Below, in pieces: positions 37,531-46,205 of a stretch of 64,000 nt of DNA. This DNA is from Corallococcus interemptor. Lineage in GTDB: Bacteria > Myxococcota > Myxococcia > Myxococcales > Myxococcaceae. The notes under the pieces were generated by a model. That model ran no database searches. It saw nothing but the letters and a program-made list of their open reading frames with translations, and was not told the DNA's origin. Both the position numbers and the translations under genes were made by a program. The DNA lies in the NCBI RefSeq assembly GCF_003668875.1, contig NZ_RAWM01000033.1:1-64000 (forward strand). The letters are read 5' to 3'. Within the stretch, counting starts at the first letter, position 1. Each line of letters opens with the position of its first letter.

Positions 37531-37896
37531 ATGCGCCAGAGCCCCGCGTCGTCCGTGTTCTCCCTCACCCGCCTCTTCGTCGAGCAGTGTGCCCGCTGGA
37601 GGCTGCGCGAGGAGGTCATCGCGTTCATCCTCGAGTTCGGCACGCCCGCCCGGGCGTGTGGTGCCACCCACCTCACCGTGCACGAGCGCGACCTGCCAGG
37701 TGCGCTGCGGGACTCGTCCCTGGCGCGGCAGGCGCGCGGGTGGATCCTCATCCTCAATGACGAAGACCGGTTGCTCACCTGCTACCGCCGGCAGGACGCG
37801 TCGCGCTTCCTCAAGCAGAAGTCCAAGCGCCGCCCCGCGGGCGTCACCCGGGACCGCGACGACTTCCTGCGCGGCCTGCAGCTGGCTCCGGCCTGA
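37531..37896 (+). CDS. Small hypothetical protein
   Basis: A 121-residue soluble protein with an AAGGAG ribosome binding site nine bases before ATG 37531. It has an alpha/beta pattern with the stretch HLTVHERDLPG, then a strand WILILNDEDRLLTCYRR and a basic C-terminus. The strand followed by DxRLLTCYRR recalls small DUF4258-like proteins that map near toxins, but this is weak. No signal peptide. It converges on the siderophore-interacting protein with one base between stops. Confidence 0.7.
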   Translation: MRQSPASSVFSLTRLFVEQCARWRLREEVIAFILEFGTPARACGATHLTVHERDLPGALRDSSLARQARGWILILNDEDRLLTCYRRQDASRFLKQKSKRRPAGVTRDRDDFLRGLQLAPA

Positions 37897-37897
37897 T

Positions 37898-38608
37898 TCA
37901 GTCCAGCCCCGCCTTGCCCACCGCCCAGTAGGCCTTCACCTTGGGCGTCGTGCGGTCGCCCTCGCCGCGCAGCCGCGAGCGCAGCGCCTGGATGGACTGC
38001 GCCCGCCCCGTCATCACCAGCGTCGCGCCGGGGTTCGCGCGCAGCGCTTCGCGCAACCGTTCGTGGACCTGGGCCAGGTGTGCGTCGCCAGCCGTGCGCT
38101 CCACGTCGTGGCCGTCGAAGCCCAGTTCGTGCAGCGCGGGCGCGCAGTCCTCTCGGTGCGTCACCTCGAAGACGGGGGTGACGTCGCGCTTCGCGCCGGT
38201 GCGGAACGCGTGCGCCACCGCGAAGGACGTTTCGTCACCGAAGAGCACCACCGGCGCGTCGCCGGACTCCAGCGCCACGGAGCGGCGCGGCCCGAAGAAC
38301 TGGACCGTGTCGCCGGTGCGCACGTCGCGTCCCCACTTCGCTCCCGGGCTGTCGCCGTGCAGGTACACGAGGAAGGCCGTGGCCCCTCGCGCTTCGTCCC
38401 AGGACAGCGGCGTGTACGTGCGCATGCCCAGCCCGGGCAGGAACACCTGCACCTTGTCGCCGGGAGTCCAGGCCTGTCCCCGCAGCGCGGGGCCCTCGCA
38501 GTCGATGCGTCGGAAGGCGCGCGAGACATCGCGCACCTGGGTGACCTTCGCGTCGGTGAAGAGAAAGCGGCCCAGCATGCTTCCGAGCATGGCCTTGGCG
38601 TTTGCCAT
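37898..38608 (-). CDS. Siderophore-interacting protein (FAD/NAD(P)-binding ferric reductase)
   Basis: A 236-residue flavoprotein of the SIP/ViuB family that releases iron from ferric siderophores in the cytoplasm. ATG 38608 has GGAGG five bases upstream. The FAD-binding domain shows MRTYTPLSWD (the RxYT motif), and the C-terminal domain has the family features GDETSFAVAHAFR and the end AYWAVGKAGLD (family: YWrxG). No siderophore synthesis or uptake genes lie nearby. Confidence 0.88.
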   Translation of the reverse strand: MANAKAMLGSMLGRFLFTDAKVTQVRDVSRAFRRIDCEGPALRGQAWTPGDKVQVFLPGLGMRTYTPLSWDEARGATAFLVYLHGDSPGAKWGRDVRTGDTVQFFGPRRSVALESGDAPVVLFGDETSFAVAHAFRTGAKRDVTPVFEVTHREDCAPALHELGFDGHDVERTAGDAHLAQVHERLREALRANPGATLVMTGRAQSIQALRSRLRGEGDRTTPKVKAYWAVGKAGLD

Positions 38609-38717
38609 TGAAGCCTCCGTGCAGGCGTTCATACGCCGCCTGCGGGTACACGGCTCGTGAAGTTGCGTGAAGGCGTCCGCACCTTCGGAGTGAAAACCCC
38701 CACGAAAGGAATCGGAC

Positions 38718-39464
38718 ATGGGCCCCTGGCACACCCGTGTGCGCTGGCTTCGAACCGGCGGCGTGACCGTCATTGCCATCCTGGCAGCCAGCGGCTGCGT
38801 GATGGGCCCGGAAGACTTCGGGCCCCAGGTGACGTCGAAAACCGGGTCGCTGACCCAGCCCATGTCCCAGTTCCGGGAGGAGCTGGCGCCGTATGGCGAC
38901 TGGGTGAATCTGCCGGATGTCGGCTGGGTCTGGCGGCCGGACCCGAACGAGGTGGGTGCGGGCTTCGCGCCGTATTCCACCGGTGGCCGGTGGGTTTCCA
39001 GCGATTGGGGATGGACCTTCGAGAGCGACTGGGAATGGGGCCACGCGCCGTTCCACTACGGCCGGTGGTTCAACACGCCTTCGATGGGCTGGGTGTGGTG
39101 GCCGGACAATGAGTGGGCCCCTGCCTGGGTGGACTGGCGTTGGGGGAATGGCTTCGTCGGCTGGCAGCCCCTCGCGCCGCCGGGGATCAACACCGGACTG
39201 AGCTGGACGTTCGTGAGCGCGAACAACTTCGTGCAGCCCGACGTGGGGTCGCATCTTCTTCCGGAATCACGGGTCCAGGAGCTGATGCGCCAGACGCAGC
39301 CCGTGGGCGAGCACGTGGTGGCGCGTGAGGGACACTGGAACCGGGGACCCGAGCCGGCCGAGGTCGCCCGGGCCACCGGACAGGAGGTGCCGCGCTCGAA
39401 GCCGATGACGCCGCCCACGGGACAGCCAACGCGGGCGGAGGCCTCTGCTCCTGTGAGCCAGTGA
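38718..39464 (+). CDS. DUF6600-like lipoprotein
   Basis: A 248-residue lipoprotein with signal ending in LAASGC (lipobox). The mature region is packed with Trp/Gly/Pro motifs such as PYGDWVNLPDVGWVWRPD, GHAPFHYGRWF and GWVWWPDNEWAPAWVDWRWG, the signature of the DUF6600 family of exported proteins. The C-terminal third is low-complexity and probably disordered. AAAGG lies upstream of ATG 38718. Function is unknown; the family is common and often multi-copy in myxobacteria. Confidence 0.85.
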   Translation: MGPWHTRVRWLRTGGVTVIAILAASGCVMGPEDFGPQVTSKTGSLTQPMSQFREELAPYGDWVNLPDVGWVWRPDPNEVGAGFAPYSTGGRWVSSDWGWTFESDWEWGHAPFHYGRWFNTPSMGWVWWPDNEWAPAWVDWRWGNGFVGWQPLAPPGINTGLSWTFVSANNFVQPDVGSHLLPESRVQELMRQTQPVGEHVVAREGHWNRGPEPAEVARATGQEVPRSKPMTPPTGQPTRAEASAPVSQ

Positions 39465-39469
39465 CGGGT

Positions 39470-40864
39470 CTACTTCACGCAGTGGAGGCTGGGGCCCTTG
39501 GGGAGGGCGTCCCACTGGCTCACGCCGAGGGACGCGATGGAGGAGTTGTTGTGCGTGATGGCCTCCAGGCAGCCCACCGGCCACAGCCGTCCGTCATCCA
39601 GGGAGAACGCCGCCGGGCGCCCCGCCGCACCGTACACGGGCGCTCCCGCGTGCATGGAGGCACCGTAGGGGACGCGGTAGAAGATGTCGGACGAGACGGA
39701 GATCGCGTTGCGTGACAGGTCCAGCGCGGGCGCGGCCAGCGCGAACTGGAGGCGCGTCCCACCGCGCACCAGGGTGAGCGGCAGCCCGGCGCTCTGGATG
39801 AGGTAGCCCTCGAACACGCGTCCCACGTTGGCCTGGTCGCAGGAACGTCCGGTCAGCAGGTCCACGCCGCTGTGCGCCAGGTTCCAGGTGTTCACGTCGC
39901 CCGTTCCCACCGAGCGGAGGATATCCACCGGGACCGTGCCGCACGTGGACGACGGGACCGCGTGCTTGTCCGGACGCGACACGATGGCCGGCCCCTCCGT
40001 CCAGGTGCCCGGCACGTCGAACCAATCCACCTGCTGGTTCAGCGCGCTGTTGAAGAGGAAGACGCGCGTCGCGTTGGCGGTGCTTCCGTCCACCGCGATG
40101 GCGAACGTGTCGTTCGTGTCCACGTACTGCCAGTCCACGGAGAACGCGCCAATCAGCGAGTGCCGCGTGTGGTTCGCCGCCGTCCGGGGCGCGAAGCCCG
40201 TGGCCGTCAGCTCCTCCACGCCCGTCTGGAAGGTGGGATCCGACGAGCGCAGCACGAACTGGCCGCCGCCGTTGCCGTCCACCGCGTAGCCCGTGGAGTC
40301 CGTGAAGATGAGGTAGAACTTCCCATTCACATACGTGACGCTCGGCTGGCCCGCGCCGTAATGGTTGGGCACGGTGCGGTAGTCCCGCGCGGGCACCACG
40401 ATGGGATTGCCGCCGTTGAGCCGCGTCCAGTTGAGGCCGTCCGGACTGGACGCCACGCCAATCATCGTCGTGCCCGTGCCGTCGCCGTAGCCGCCGTAAT
40501 ACATGTAATACGTCGCGTCGACGCGGATGACGGACGGGTCACACACGTGGATGCCGTCGAACTGCGCGGCGTTCCCCGTGGGCGCGAACACCGTGTTGTA
40601 GCTGTTGGCCACGGTGGAGCCTCGCGCGTGCCACGGGCCACCCAGGCTGGAGGCCTCCGCGTAGAGGATGTAGTCGCCCGCGATGCCACCGCACCACCAC
40701 ATGCGATAGACGCCGTCCTGCATCACGCTGGGGACGTAGTCATACGAGACGCGCGAATACGCCGGCGTGTTGCCGCCCCGGTAGTTCGCCACCGTCGCCG
40801 CGCCCGCGCTCGACGCGAGCAGGCCGCCCGCCACGGCCAGCCACGAGGTCGCATTCCTGAACAT
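39470..40864 (-). CDS. Secreted five-bladed beta-propeller glycosidase-like protein
   Basis: A 464-residue exported protein with signal peptide MFRNATSWLAVAGGLLASSA then GA-ATV. The N-terminal 250 residues show the repeated strand pattern of the GH43/GH62/GH117 propeller clan: YRMWWCGG, YILYAEASSLGGPW, VCDPSVIRVDATYYMYYGG, IGVASSPDGLNWTR, QPSVTYVNGKFYLIFTD. Candidate catalytic acids cannot be fixed by eye, so activity on carbohydrate is likely but not certain. The C-terminal part forms a second beta-rich domain. Its ribosome binding site lies in a short hairpin (40871-40890). Confidence 0.8.
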   Translation of the reverse strand: MFRNATSWLAVAGGLLASSAGAATVANYRGGNTPAYSRVSYDYVPSVMQDGVYRMWWCGGIAGDYILYAEASSLGGPWHARGSTVANSYNTVFAPTGNAAQFDGIHVCDPSVIRVDATYYMYYGGYGDGTGTTMIGVASSPDGLNWTRLNGGNPIVVPARDYRTVPNHYGAGQPSVTYVNGKFYLIFTDSTGYAVDGNGGGQFVLRSSDPTFQTGVEELTATGFAPRTAANHTRHSLIGAFSVDWQYVDTNDTFAIAVDGSTANATRVFLFNSALNQQVDWFDVPGTWTEGPAIVSRPDKHAVPSSTCGTVPVDILRSVGTGDVNTWNLAHSGVDLLTGRSCDQANVGRVFEGYLIQSAGLPLTLVRGGTRLQFALAAPALDLSRNAISVSSDIFYRVPYGASMHAGAPVYGAAGRPAAFSLDDGRLWPVGCLEAITHNNSSIASLGVSQWDALPKGPSLHCVK

Positions 40865-40870
40865 CGGACC

Positions 40871-40890
40871 GCTCCTTCTGAAAGAGGAGC
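40871..40890 (-). promoter_or_regulatory. Hairpin over the Shine-Dalgarno of the glycosidase-like gene
   Basis: On the minus-strand RNA, GCTCCT (40890-40885) pairs with AGGAGC (40876-40871) around an eight-base loop. The second arm is the AAGGAGC ribosome binding site for ATG 40864. The base just upstream is AT-rich (40891-40920), likely the promoter. The stem is short, so any effect on translation would be modest. Confidence 0.4.
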
Positions 40891-40925
40891 TGTCATGATA
40901 TTCATGATTTAAAGCTATTGCACGC

Positions 40926-42644
40926 CTAGGCCGGTTGGAGGAACCGGCCGTCCACCAGGTGGTCGATGACTTCCCGGGCGGAGTGCGGATCCAACCGGGC
41001 CTTCGCTCCCAGATGTGACACCGCGCTGGAGACGGTGGTGGGCTGTTCGAAGGCGGCCAGGGCGGCGAGGAGGATTTCGCCGTCCTCGCCCTGGGTCAGC
41101 GTGGGGTCGTTGAACTTGCGTGGGCTGACGGACGGGGCGCAGCTCAGGGTGATGCCGTCCACCGAGCGCAGCACCGTCACCGGCTCCTTCGCCAGCTTCG
41201 CGGGCGCCCGGTGGCTTCCCAGCCACTCGCCCAGCGTGAAGCGCTTCGTCGAGGGCGCGGTGTTCTTGAGCCGCGTGCGGCCGTGGAGGTCCACGTGCTT
41301 CCTCGCGTCCCGGTGCTTCCAGGCCAGCGCGTCCACCCGGTCCGAGTTGCGCTGCACCGCGGCCTCCAGCTCCGGGTCCTTGAAGCGGATCATCGGCACG
41401 GAGACGTCGCCGGGCTCGCGGCGCTCGAAGTAGTCCAGGAACTCCTGGAACGTCTTCGCTTCCGTCTCCATGTCGAAGCGCGCGGGGTGCTCCGTGACGA
41501 GCGCTCCGGGCTGCGCCTCCAGCCGCTGGTAGCCCACCACGCAGTCCATGCCGATGATGCGCTCCACCAACCGCAGCTCCTCCGCCAGCCGCTCCCGGTT
41601 CATGAACGGGAGGCCTCCGATGCCGGAGATTTCGACCTCCACGTTGGGATGGCGGCGGACGGACTCAATGACCTCCAGCAGCTCGCGGTCCTTCGCGCAG
41701 GGCTTGAGCAGCCCCTTGGCCATCTGCTCCAGCCGCTGCTGTTCGGAGAAGCAGCCGATGTCGATGACCATGTAGATGCGCTGGAAGGTCTCCGCCAGCG
41801 CGGAGACCAGCTCCACGCGCGGCACGCCCCAGAGGAAGTACGTGCAGCAGTGGCGCGACAGGTCCACGCCCGCCCAGGTGCTCCCCAGGAACTCCGCCGT
41901 GCTGCCCGCGAAGTCGTAGCGCATCTGCCACGTCCGGCTGGCGATCTCCTGATGGTCCCTTCGCACGTTCTCTTCCGCGCGCAGGAACGGCTTCGCGCGG
42001 CCGAAGTCCGCCTTCTGGTTGCCGCGTGCGCCGCCGCAATAGAGGCAGTTCTCACCGCAGCCCTTGCCCGGCGCGACCCAGCCGGAGAAGGAGTGCGCGT
42101 CCATCTGGCTGAGGAAGATCTCGTTGAAGTGCGAGTAGTAGACGTCCTGCGTGTTGGTGCCGCGCTGCACGTACTGCAGCGGCAGCCTGCGCGGACGGCC
42201 GTCCGGGTGCCGCGTCACGACGTTGGGCGGGGCGTCTTCTCCGTTGCAGAGCGCCAGCAGGGGGACTTCTCCGTCGCCCAGCACGACGTGGTCGATGCAG
42301 TCGAAGGCGCTCAATTCCTTCCACCAGTACGACGCGGAGTTGCCGCCCACGACGATGCGGATGGACGGGTCGATCTTCCGGATGGTCCGCGCGATGAGAA
42401 GCGCGCGGTCCACGTGGTGGAACCACTTCAGGCTGATGCCAATGAGCTTGGGGCGCACGCGCGCGATGAGGCGCTCGAAGGACTGCGTCACCTCGCCCGC
42501 GCTCTCGTCTCCGTCCCACAGCCGCACGAAGGCTTCAATCCCGCCGCGCCGCAGGTAGCTCGCCAGGTAGAGGATGCCGCACGTGGCTTCGCCCGTTCCG
42601 GCACCGACGAGGAGGACTGGCGAGAGGGCACGACCGCTGCTCAT
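40926..42644 (-). CDS. Orphan radical SAM protein with N-terminal B12-binding-like domain
   Basis: A 572-residue enzyme. ATG 42644 is the first ATG; a TTG ten codons upstream is an alternative. Residues 8-150 look like a Rossmann-type B12-binding domain (VLLVGAGTGEATCGILYLASYLRRGG, then PKLIGISLKW, IRIVVGGNSAS, DHVVLGDGEV), although no cobalamin-ligating DxHxxG is visible. The radical SAM cluster is GKGCGENCLYCGG (Cys196, Cys200, Cys203). A barrel follows, and the last 80 residues look like a small winged-helix or PqqD-like module. The domain order matches the B12-binding radical SAM class seen in natural-product and lipid pathways. Neighbours give no substrate. Confidence 0.85.
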   Translation of the reverse strand: MSSGRALSPVLLVGAGTGEATCGILYLASYLRRGGIEAFVRLWDGDESAGEVTQSFERLIARVRPKLIGISLKWFHHVDRALLIARTIRKIDPSIRIVVGGNSASYWWKELSAFDCIDHVVLGDGEVPLLALCNGEDAPPNVVTRHPDGRPRRLPLQYVQRGTNTQDVYYSHFNEIFLSQMDAHSFSGWVAPGKGCGENCLYCGGARGNQKADFGRAKPFLRAEENVRRDHQEIASRTWQMRYDFAGSTAEFLGSTWAGVDLSRHCCTYFLWGVPRVELVSALAETFQRIYMVIDIGCFSEQQRLEQMAKGLLKPCAKDRELLEVIESVRRHPNVEVEISGIGGLPFMNRERLAEELRLVERIIGMDCVVGYQRLEAQPGALVTEHPARFDMETEAKTFQEFLDYFERREPGDVSVPMIRFKDPELEAAVQRNSDRVDALAWKHRDARKHVDLHGRTRLKNTAPSTKRFTLGEWLGSHRAPAKLAKEPVTVLRSVDGITLSCAPSVSPRKFNDPTLTQGEDGEILLAALAAFEQPTTVSSAVSHLGAKARLDPHSAREVIDHLVDGRFLQPA

Positions 42645-42788
42645 GGGACGACCACCGGCATGGGAGGAAGACAACGCTCAGCGTAAGGCGAATCCGGCCG
42701 GAGCCCGCGTGGATTCGTCGCCTCCCCTCCCCCCAGGCCGCCGGCCTGCTCCCTGGACGGCCCCTCCCCGCAGTAGGGTCGGCGCGAC

Positions 42789-43178
42789 ATGACATCCCTG
42801 GAAATCACTCGCTGGTGGCGGGCCCTTGCCTTCATCCTCGCAGCCTTCAGCCAGGGATGTGCCGCCGTCGCCGTGGACACGGAGACGGACTGCATTCAGC
42901 GCCACCCTGGACTTCCCGAAGCGTGCGGACTCACCGCCGCCGAGGCGGCGGTCATCATGGCCGCGGGCGTCGGCGCCACTGGCACCCACGCCAGTTCCGC
43001 AGTGGATGACTACGTTGATGACCCACGCTTGCCCGCGTGGAAGAACAGATGCCTGCGAAACTGGAACGCCTGCGTGGACGGTAGATTCGTGGGCCCCTGC
43101 ACTGACTGCCTGCGCAGATGCGAAGGGCAACACGACTGGCCCCTCGATATGTGCCGTCCCTCCAAACCGAAGCGGTGA
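42789..43178 (+). CDS. Small Cys-rich lipoprotein-like protein, possible SitA-type toxin
   Basis: A 129-residue exported protein. A hydrophobic N-terminus ends FSQGC (a non-ideal lipobox at Cys24). A short glycine/alanine segment (AAVIMAAGVGATGTH) follows, then a Cys-rich C-terminus with six cysteines (WKNRCLRNWNAC, GPCTDCLRRC, DMC). The size, lipoprotein-like start and Cys-rich tail resemble small SitA-type lipoproteins of myxobacteria, which are exchanged between cells. The next gene, eight bases on, is a DUSAM protein. The toxin idea is a hypothesis from resemblance and pairing; sequence identity was not tested. Confidence 0.6.
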   Translation: MTSLEITRWWRALAFILAAFSQGCAAVAVDTETDCIQRHPGLPEACGLTAAEAAVIMAAGVGATGTHASSAVDDYVDDPRLPAWKNRCLRNWNACVDGRFVGPCTDCLRRCEGQHDWPLDMCRPSKPKR

Positions 43179-43185
43179 GAACTGA

Positions 43186-43557
43186 ATGAGCACGCCCGAC
43201 TGGAGCCCGTTCCGCGCCCTTGCACGCCGCGTCCTTCGTGAGGGAGCGCCACTGACACTGGGTGACGACGTGCGCACCCTCATTCTGCGCACCGCCGAGG
43301 AAGTCTCCATCACCGATGCAGAGGCCGCCTTGAGCACCAGCGCCGGAGCGCTGGCCCTGGTGCGCGAAGCCGAGCGGCGCATCTCGGAGGGGTCGAACCG
43401 CCTGACAGATGCACTGCATGTGATGTGGAGGTTCCAGGGGCAAGGCGACTACGAGCGCGCGCGCCAGCAGATGCGTGACGTGCTCGCTGTCGAAGTCGTC
43501 CCGTACTACCGCGAGCTTGCGCTGGAACAGCTCGCCGGCATGACCGGCGAGCCATGA
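43186..43557 (+). CDS. DUSAM domain protein
   Basis: A 123-residue soluble protein of the DUSAM family, a domain known mainly from myxobacteria. Diagnostic features in order are WSPFRALARRVLREGAPLTL, the VRTLILRTAEEVSITDAEAAL segment, RISEGSNRLTDALHVMW, and the C-terminal ARQQMRDVLAVEVVPYYRELA. It is helical throughout and has no signal peptide. Function is unknown. It directly follows the Cys-rich exported gene, probably cotranscribed, so an immunity or regulatory role toward that protein is possible. Confidence 0.88.
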   Translation: MSTPDWSPFRALARRVLREGAPLTLGDDVRTLILRTAEEVSITDAEAALSTSAGALALVREAERRISEGSNRLTDALHVMWRFQGQGDYERARQQMRDVLAVEVVPYYRELALEQLAGMTGEP

Positions 43558-43581
43558 TGGCCAGGATGCACCAATTCCCCA

Positions 43582-45999
43582 TCACGGGCGTTCGTTGAAC
43601 CGGCTGGAGCCCGCCGGCTCCTGCCCGTGCGCTCCACCCTTCCCCGGGACCGCCGTGGGCGGCTTGCGCCCCCGCCGCCTGCGACGCCGCTTCTGGGTGG
43701 CGCCTCCCGGCTGTCCTCCCAACGCCCGCAGCACCTGCGCGCGCGTGCCGCCGTCCAATCGCAGCTGCTGCATGAGCGCGTGCACCTGCTTCGCGGCCTG
43801 CGGGTTGCGCAAGCCCTCCGCCAGCCGCTCCACGATGTCGATGCGCAGCGCCACCGGCCCGATGACCTCGTAGCCGAAGGCGCGCGCGTTCTGGCCGGCC
43901 AGCGCCGCGACGTTCAGCGCCGGCTCCTGGGGGATGCCCTGCGGACACGGCGCCTGCTGGAACAGCGCCGTCAACATGGCCCTGCGCTCCAGCGCCTGGG
44001 GTGACAGCGCTCCCGTGACGTAGAGGAAACGCTGGCCCTCGTGGACGCCCTGCGCCTTCAGCCGCTCTCGCGACTCCTCGTCCAGGAGCCTCCACTGCTC
44101 GCGCGCCTCGCCCTGGGAGATGATTCCCAGCCCCTCCGCCAGCCGGTAGGCCACGCCCCGCAGCGCGGGCGCGCGGCTCTCGCCCGTGAAGGACTCCGCG
44201 GGAAAGCCTCCCATGGCCTCCGTGACCAGGTCCCGGGCCAGCGCCACCAACCGGCGCTCCAGCCGCTGACGCGCGCCTCCCGTCCACACCTCCGGCTCCG
44301 CCAACGCCAGCTGCGGCGAACGCCGGTCGCGCCCCCGCACCAGCCGGCCCAGCGGCTGCGCCTCGAAGGAGATGCGACCCAGCGGATCCACCTCGAAGGC
44401 GTCGTGCGTCGCGTCCACCACGCGCTGGACGAACTGCTCCTCCGTCATCACCGCGCCTTCCGCGCCCGGCACCTCCGTCAACAACAGCCCCAGCTTGGCG
44501 AACGGACTGTCCGACGCCGCGGCCTGCGCCGGTGTGCTGGCGCGCACGAAGCGGCGCACGCTCCGCCTCGCGGCCCGCTGCACGAAGCGCTCCACCAGCC
44601 GCTCATGCAGCGCGTCTCCCAGCGCGTCCTCGATGCGGCGCGTGCGCTCCTGCCACTCCCCTGCGTCGTTCAGCCAACCCGGGCGGTGGCTGATGTACGT
44701 CCAGATGCGGATGGCCGCGAGCCGGTCCATCAGCGTGTGGATGTCCCCCGACGCATCGTCCAGCGGCGACACCTGCCGGCCCAGCCAGGTGGGATCCAAC
44801 TTCCCGTCCCCCGCCGTGAGCTGGAGGAACGTCTCGCGCAGGAGCGCGACGTGCTGGCCAAAGAGCCCCTTGCGGAAGTCCGGCACCTGGCAGACCTGCC
44901 ACAACAGCTCCACGGAGGCCTTGCCGGTGGTGAGCTCGCGGATGGCGGGCACCGCCGACAGCCCCTTGAGCGCGTCGAAGTCGTCCGCGCGCTCCACCCG
45001 GACGAAGGCGCTGTCTCGCGGCGCCCGCGACAGCGAATCCAGCAGCGCCTCCGGGCTTGCGAAGTCGAGCGAGGAGTTGCGCCAGATGAGGCTGCGCACC
45101 GCCGGGAAGCGGTGCGATTCGATGGCGGAGACGATGCGCGGCGGAAGCTCCGGCAGCGTGTTCAGCGCCCCGAAGCTCCCGTCGTTGAGGTGGCGCCCCG
45201 CGCGGCCGGCGATCTGCGCCAGCTCGTCCGGATACAGGTCTCGCTGCTCCGCGCCGTCGAACTTGGACAGCGTCGCGAAGGCCACGTGGTTGAGGTCCAG
45301 GTTCAACCCCATGCCAATGGCATCCGTGGCCACGAGGTACTGGACCTCGCCGGATTGATACATGGCCACCTGCGCGTTGCGCGTCCGGGGCGACAGCGCG
45401 CCCAGCACCACCGCCACGCCACCCCGCAGGCGGCGCAGGGACTCGGCCAGTTCGTAGACGCGGTCCGCGGAGAACGCGACCACCGCCGAGCGCGGCGGGA
45501 GGCTCTTCAGCGAGCGGCGCCCGGCATAGCGCAGCTGCGACAGGCGCGTGGCCCGCTTCACGGACGCGTGCGGAATCAGCGCCTGCACCATGGGCCGCAT
45601 CGTGTCCGCGCCCAGGAACCAGGTCTCCTTGCGGCCTCGCGCGTGCAGCAGCCGGTCCGTGAAGACGTGCCCGCGCTCCCGGTGCGCGGCCAGCTGGATT
45701 TCATCCACGGCGAGGAAGTCGACCTCCCGGTCGGTCGGCATCGCCTCGACGGTGCAGATCCAGTAGTCGGGCCGGGGCGGGATGCGCTTCTCCTCGCCCG
45801 TCATCAGCGCGACCCGGCCCTCGCCCACCTTCGCGGTCACCCGGTCGTAGACCTCACGGGCAAGCAGGCGCAGCGGCAGGCCGATGATGCCGGAGTCGTG
45901 CTCGAGCATCCGTTCGATGGCGCGGTAGGTCTTCCCGGTGTTCGTGGGCCCCAGCTCCGCCACGACGACGGACGGCCGGCTGGATGGGCTCGAGCTCAT
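43582..45999 (-). CDS. SUV3-like DExH RNA helicase
   Basis: An 805-residue superfamily 2 helicase. Motif I is GPTNTGKT (residues 17-24), motif II is DEIQ as in SUV3/Ski2-type helicases, and motif VI is QIAGRAGR. VATDAIGMGLNLD is motif V. This set is typical of SUV3, the mitochondrial degradosome helicase, and its alphaproteobacterial relatives. The C-terminal 350 residues include a helical region and end in a highly basic tail (KRRRRRRGRKPP) that may bind RNA. It converges with the DUSAM gene. A role in RNA turnover is inferred from the family. Confidence 0.9.
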   Translation of the reverse strand: MSSSPSSRPSVVVAELGPTNTGKTYRAIERMLEHDSGIIGLPLRLLAREVYDRVTAKVGEGRVALMTGEEKRIPPRPDYWICTVEAMPTDREVDFLAVDEIQLAAHRERGHVFTDRLLHARGRKETWFLGADTMRPMVQALIPHASVKRATRLSQLRYAGRRSLKSLPPRSAVVAFSADRVYELAESLRRLRGGVAVVLGALSPRTRNAQVAMYQSGEVQYLVATDAIGMGLNLDLNHVAFATLSKFDGAEQRDLYPDELAQIAGRAGRHLNDGSFGALNTLPELPPRIVSAIESHRFPAVRSLIWRNSSLDFASPEALLDSLSRAPRDSAFVRVERADDFDALKGLSAVPAIRELTTGKASVELLWQVCQVPDFRKGLFGQHVALLRETFLQLTAGDGKLDPTWLGRQVSPLDDASGDIHTLMDRLAAIRIWTYISHRPGWLNDAGEWQERTRRIEDALGDALHERLVERFVQRAARRSVRRFVRASTPAQAAASDSPFAKLGLLLTEVPGAEGAVMTEEQFVQRVVDATHDAFEVDPLGRISFEAQPLGRLVRGRDRRSPQLALAEPEVWTGGARQRLERRLVALARDLVTEAMGGFPAESFTGESRAPALRGVAYRLAEGLGIISQGEAREQWRLLDEESRERLKAQGVHEGQRFLYVTGALSPQALERRAMLTALFQQAPCPQGIPQEPALNVAALAGQNARAFGYEVIGPVALRIDIVERLAEGLRNPQAAKQVHALMQQLRLDGGTRAQVLRALGGQPGGATQKRRRRRRGRKPPTAVPGKGGAHGQEPAGSSRFNERP

Positions 46000-46205
46000 T
46001 GGCGAAGACTAACCCCGAACCCCTGCCTCCGCCCCCGAGGCCGCAAGGGATGTTCGCGAACAACGCCCCTGCCCGCTCCCCCGGTCAACGGGCCCGGGGG
46101 CGGGACGGACGGGCTCAGGGAGCCAGGGACGCGGGGGCAGGTGGGATGGACGGCCCTGCCAGGGCCCCCCAGCTTCCGGACACGCAGCCGCCTGGAGGCA
46201 GTGCC

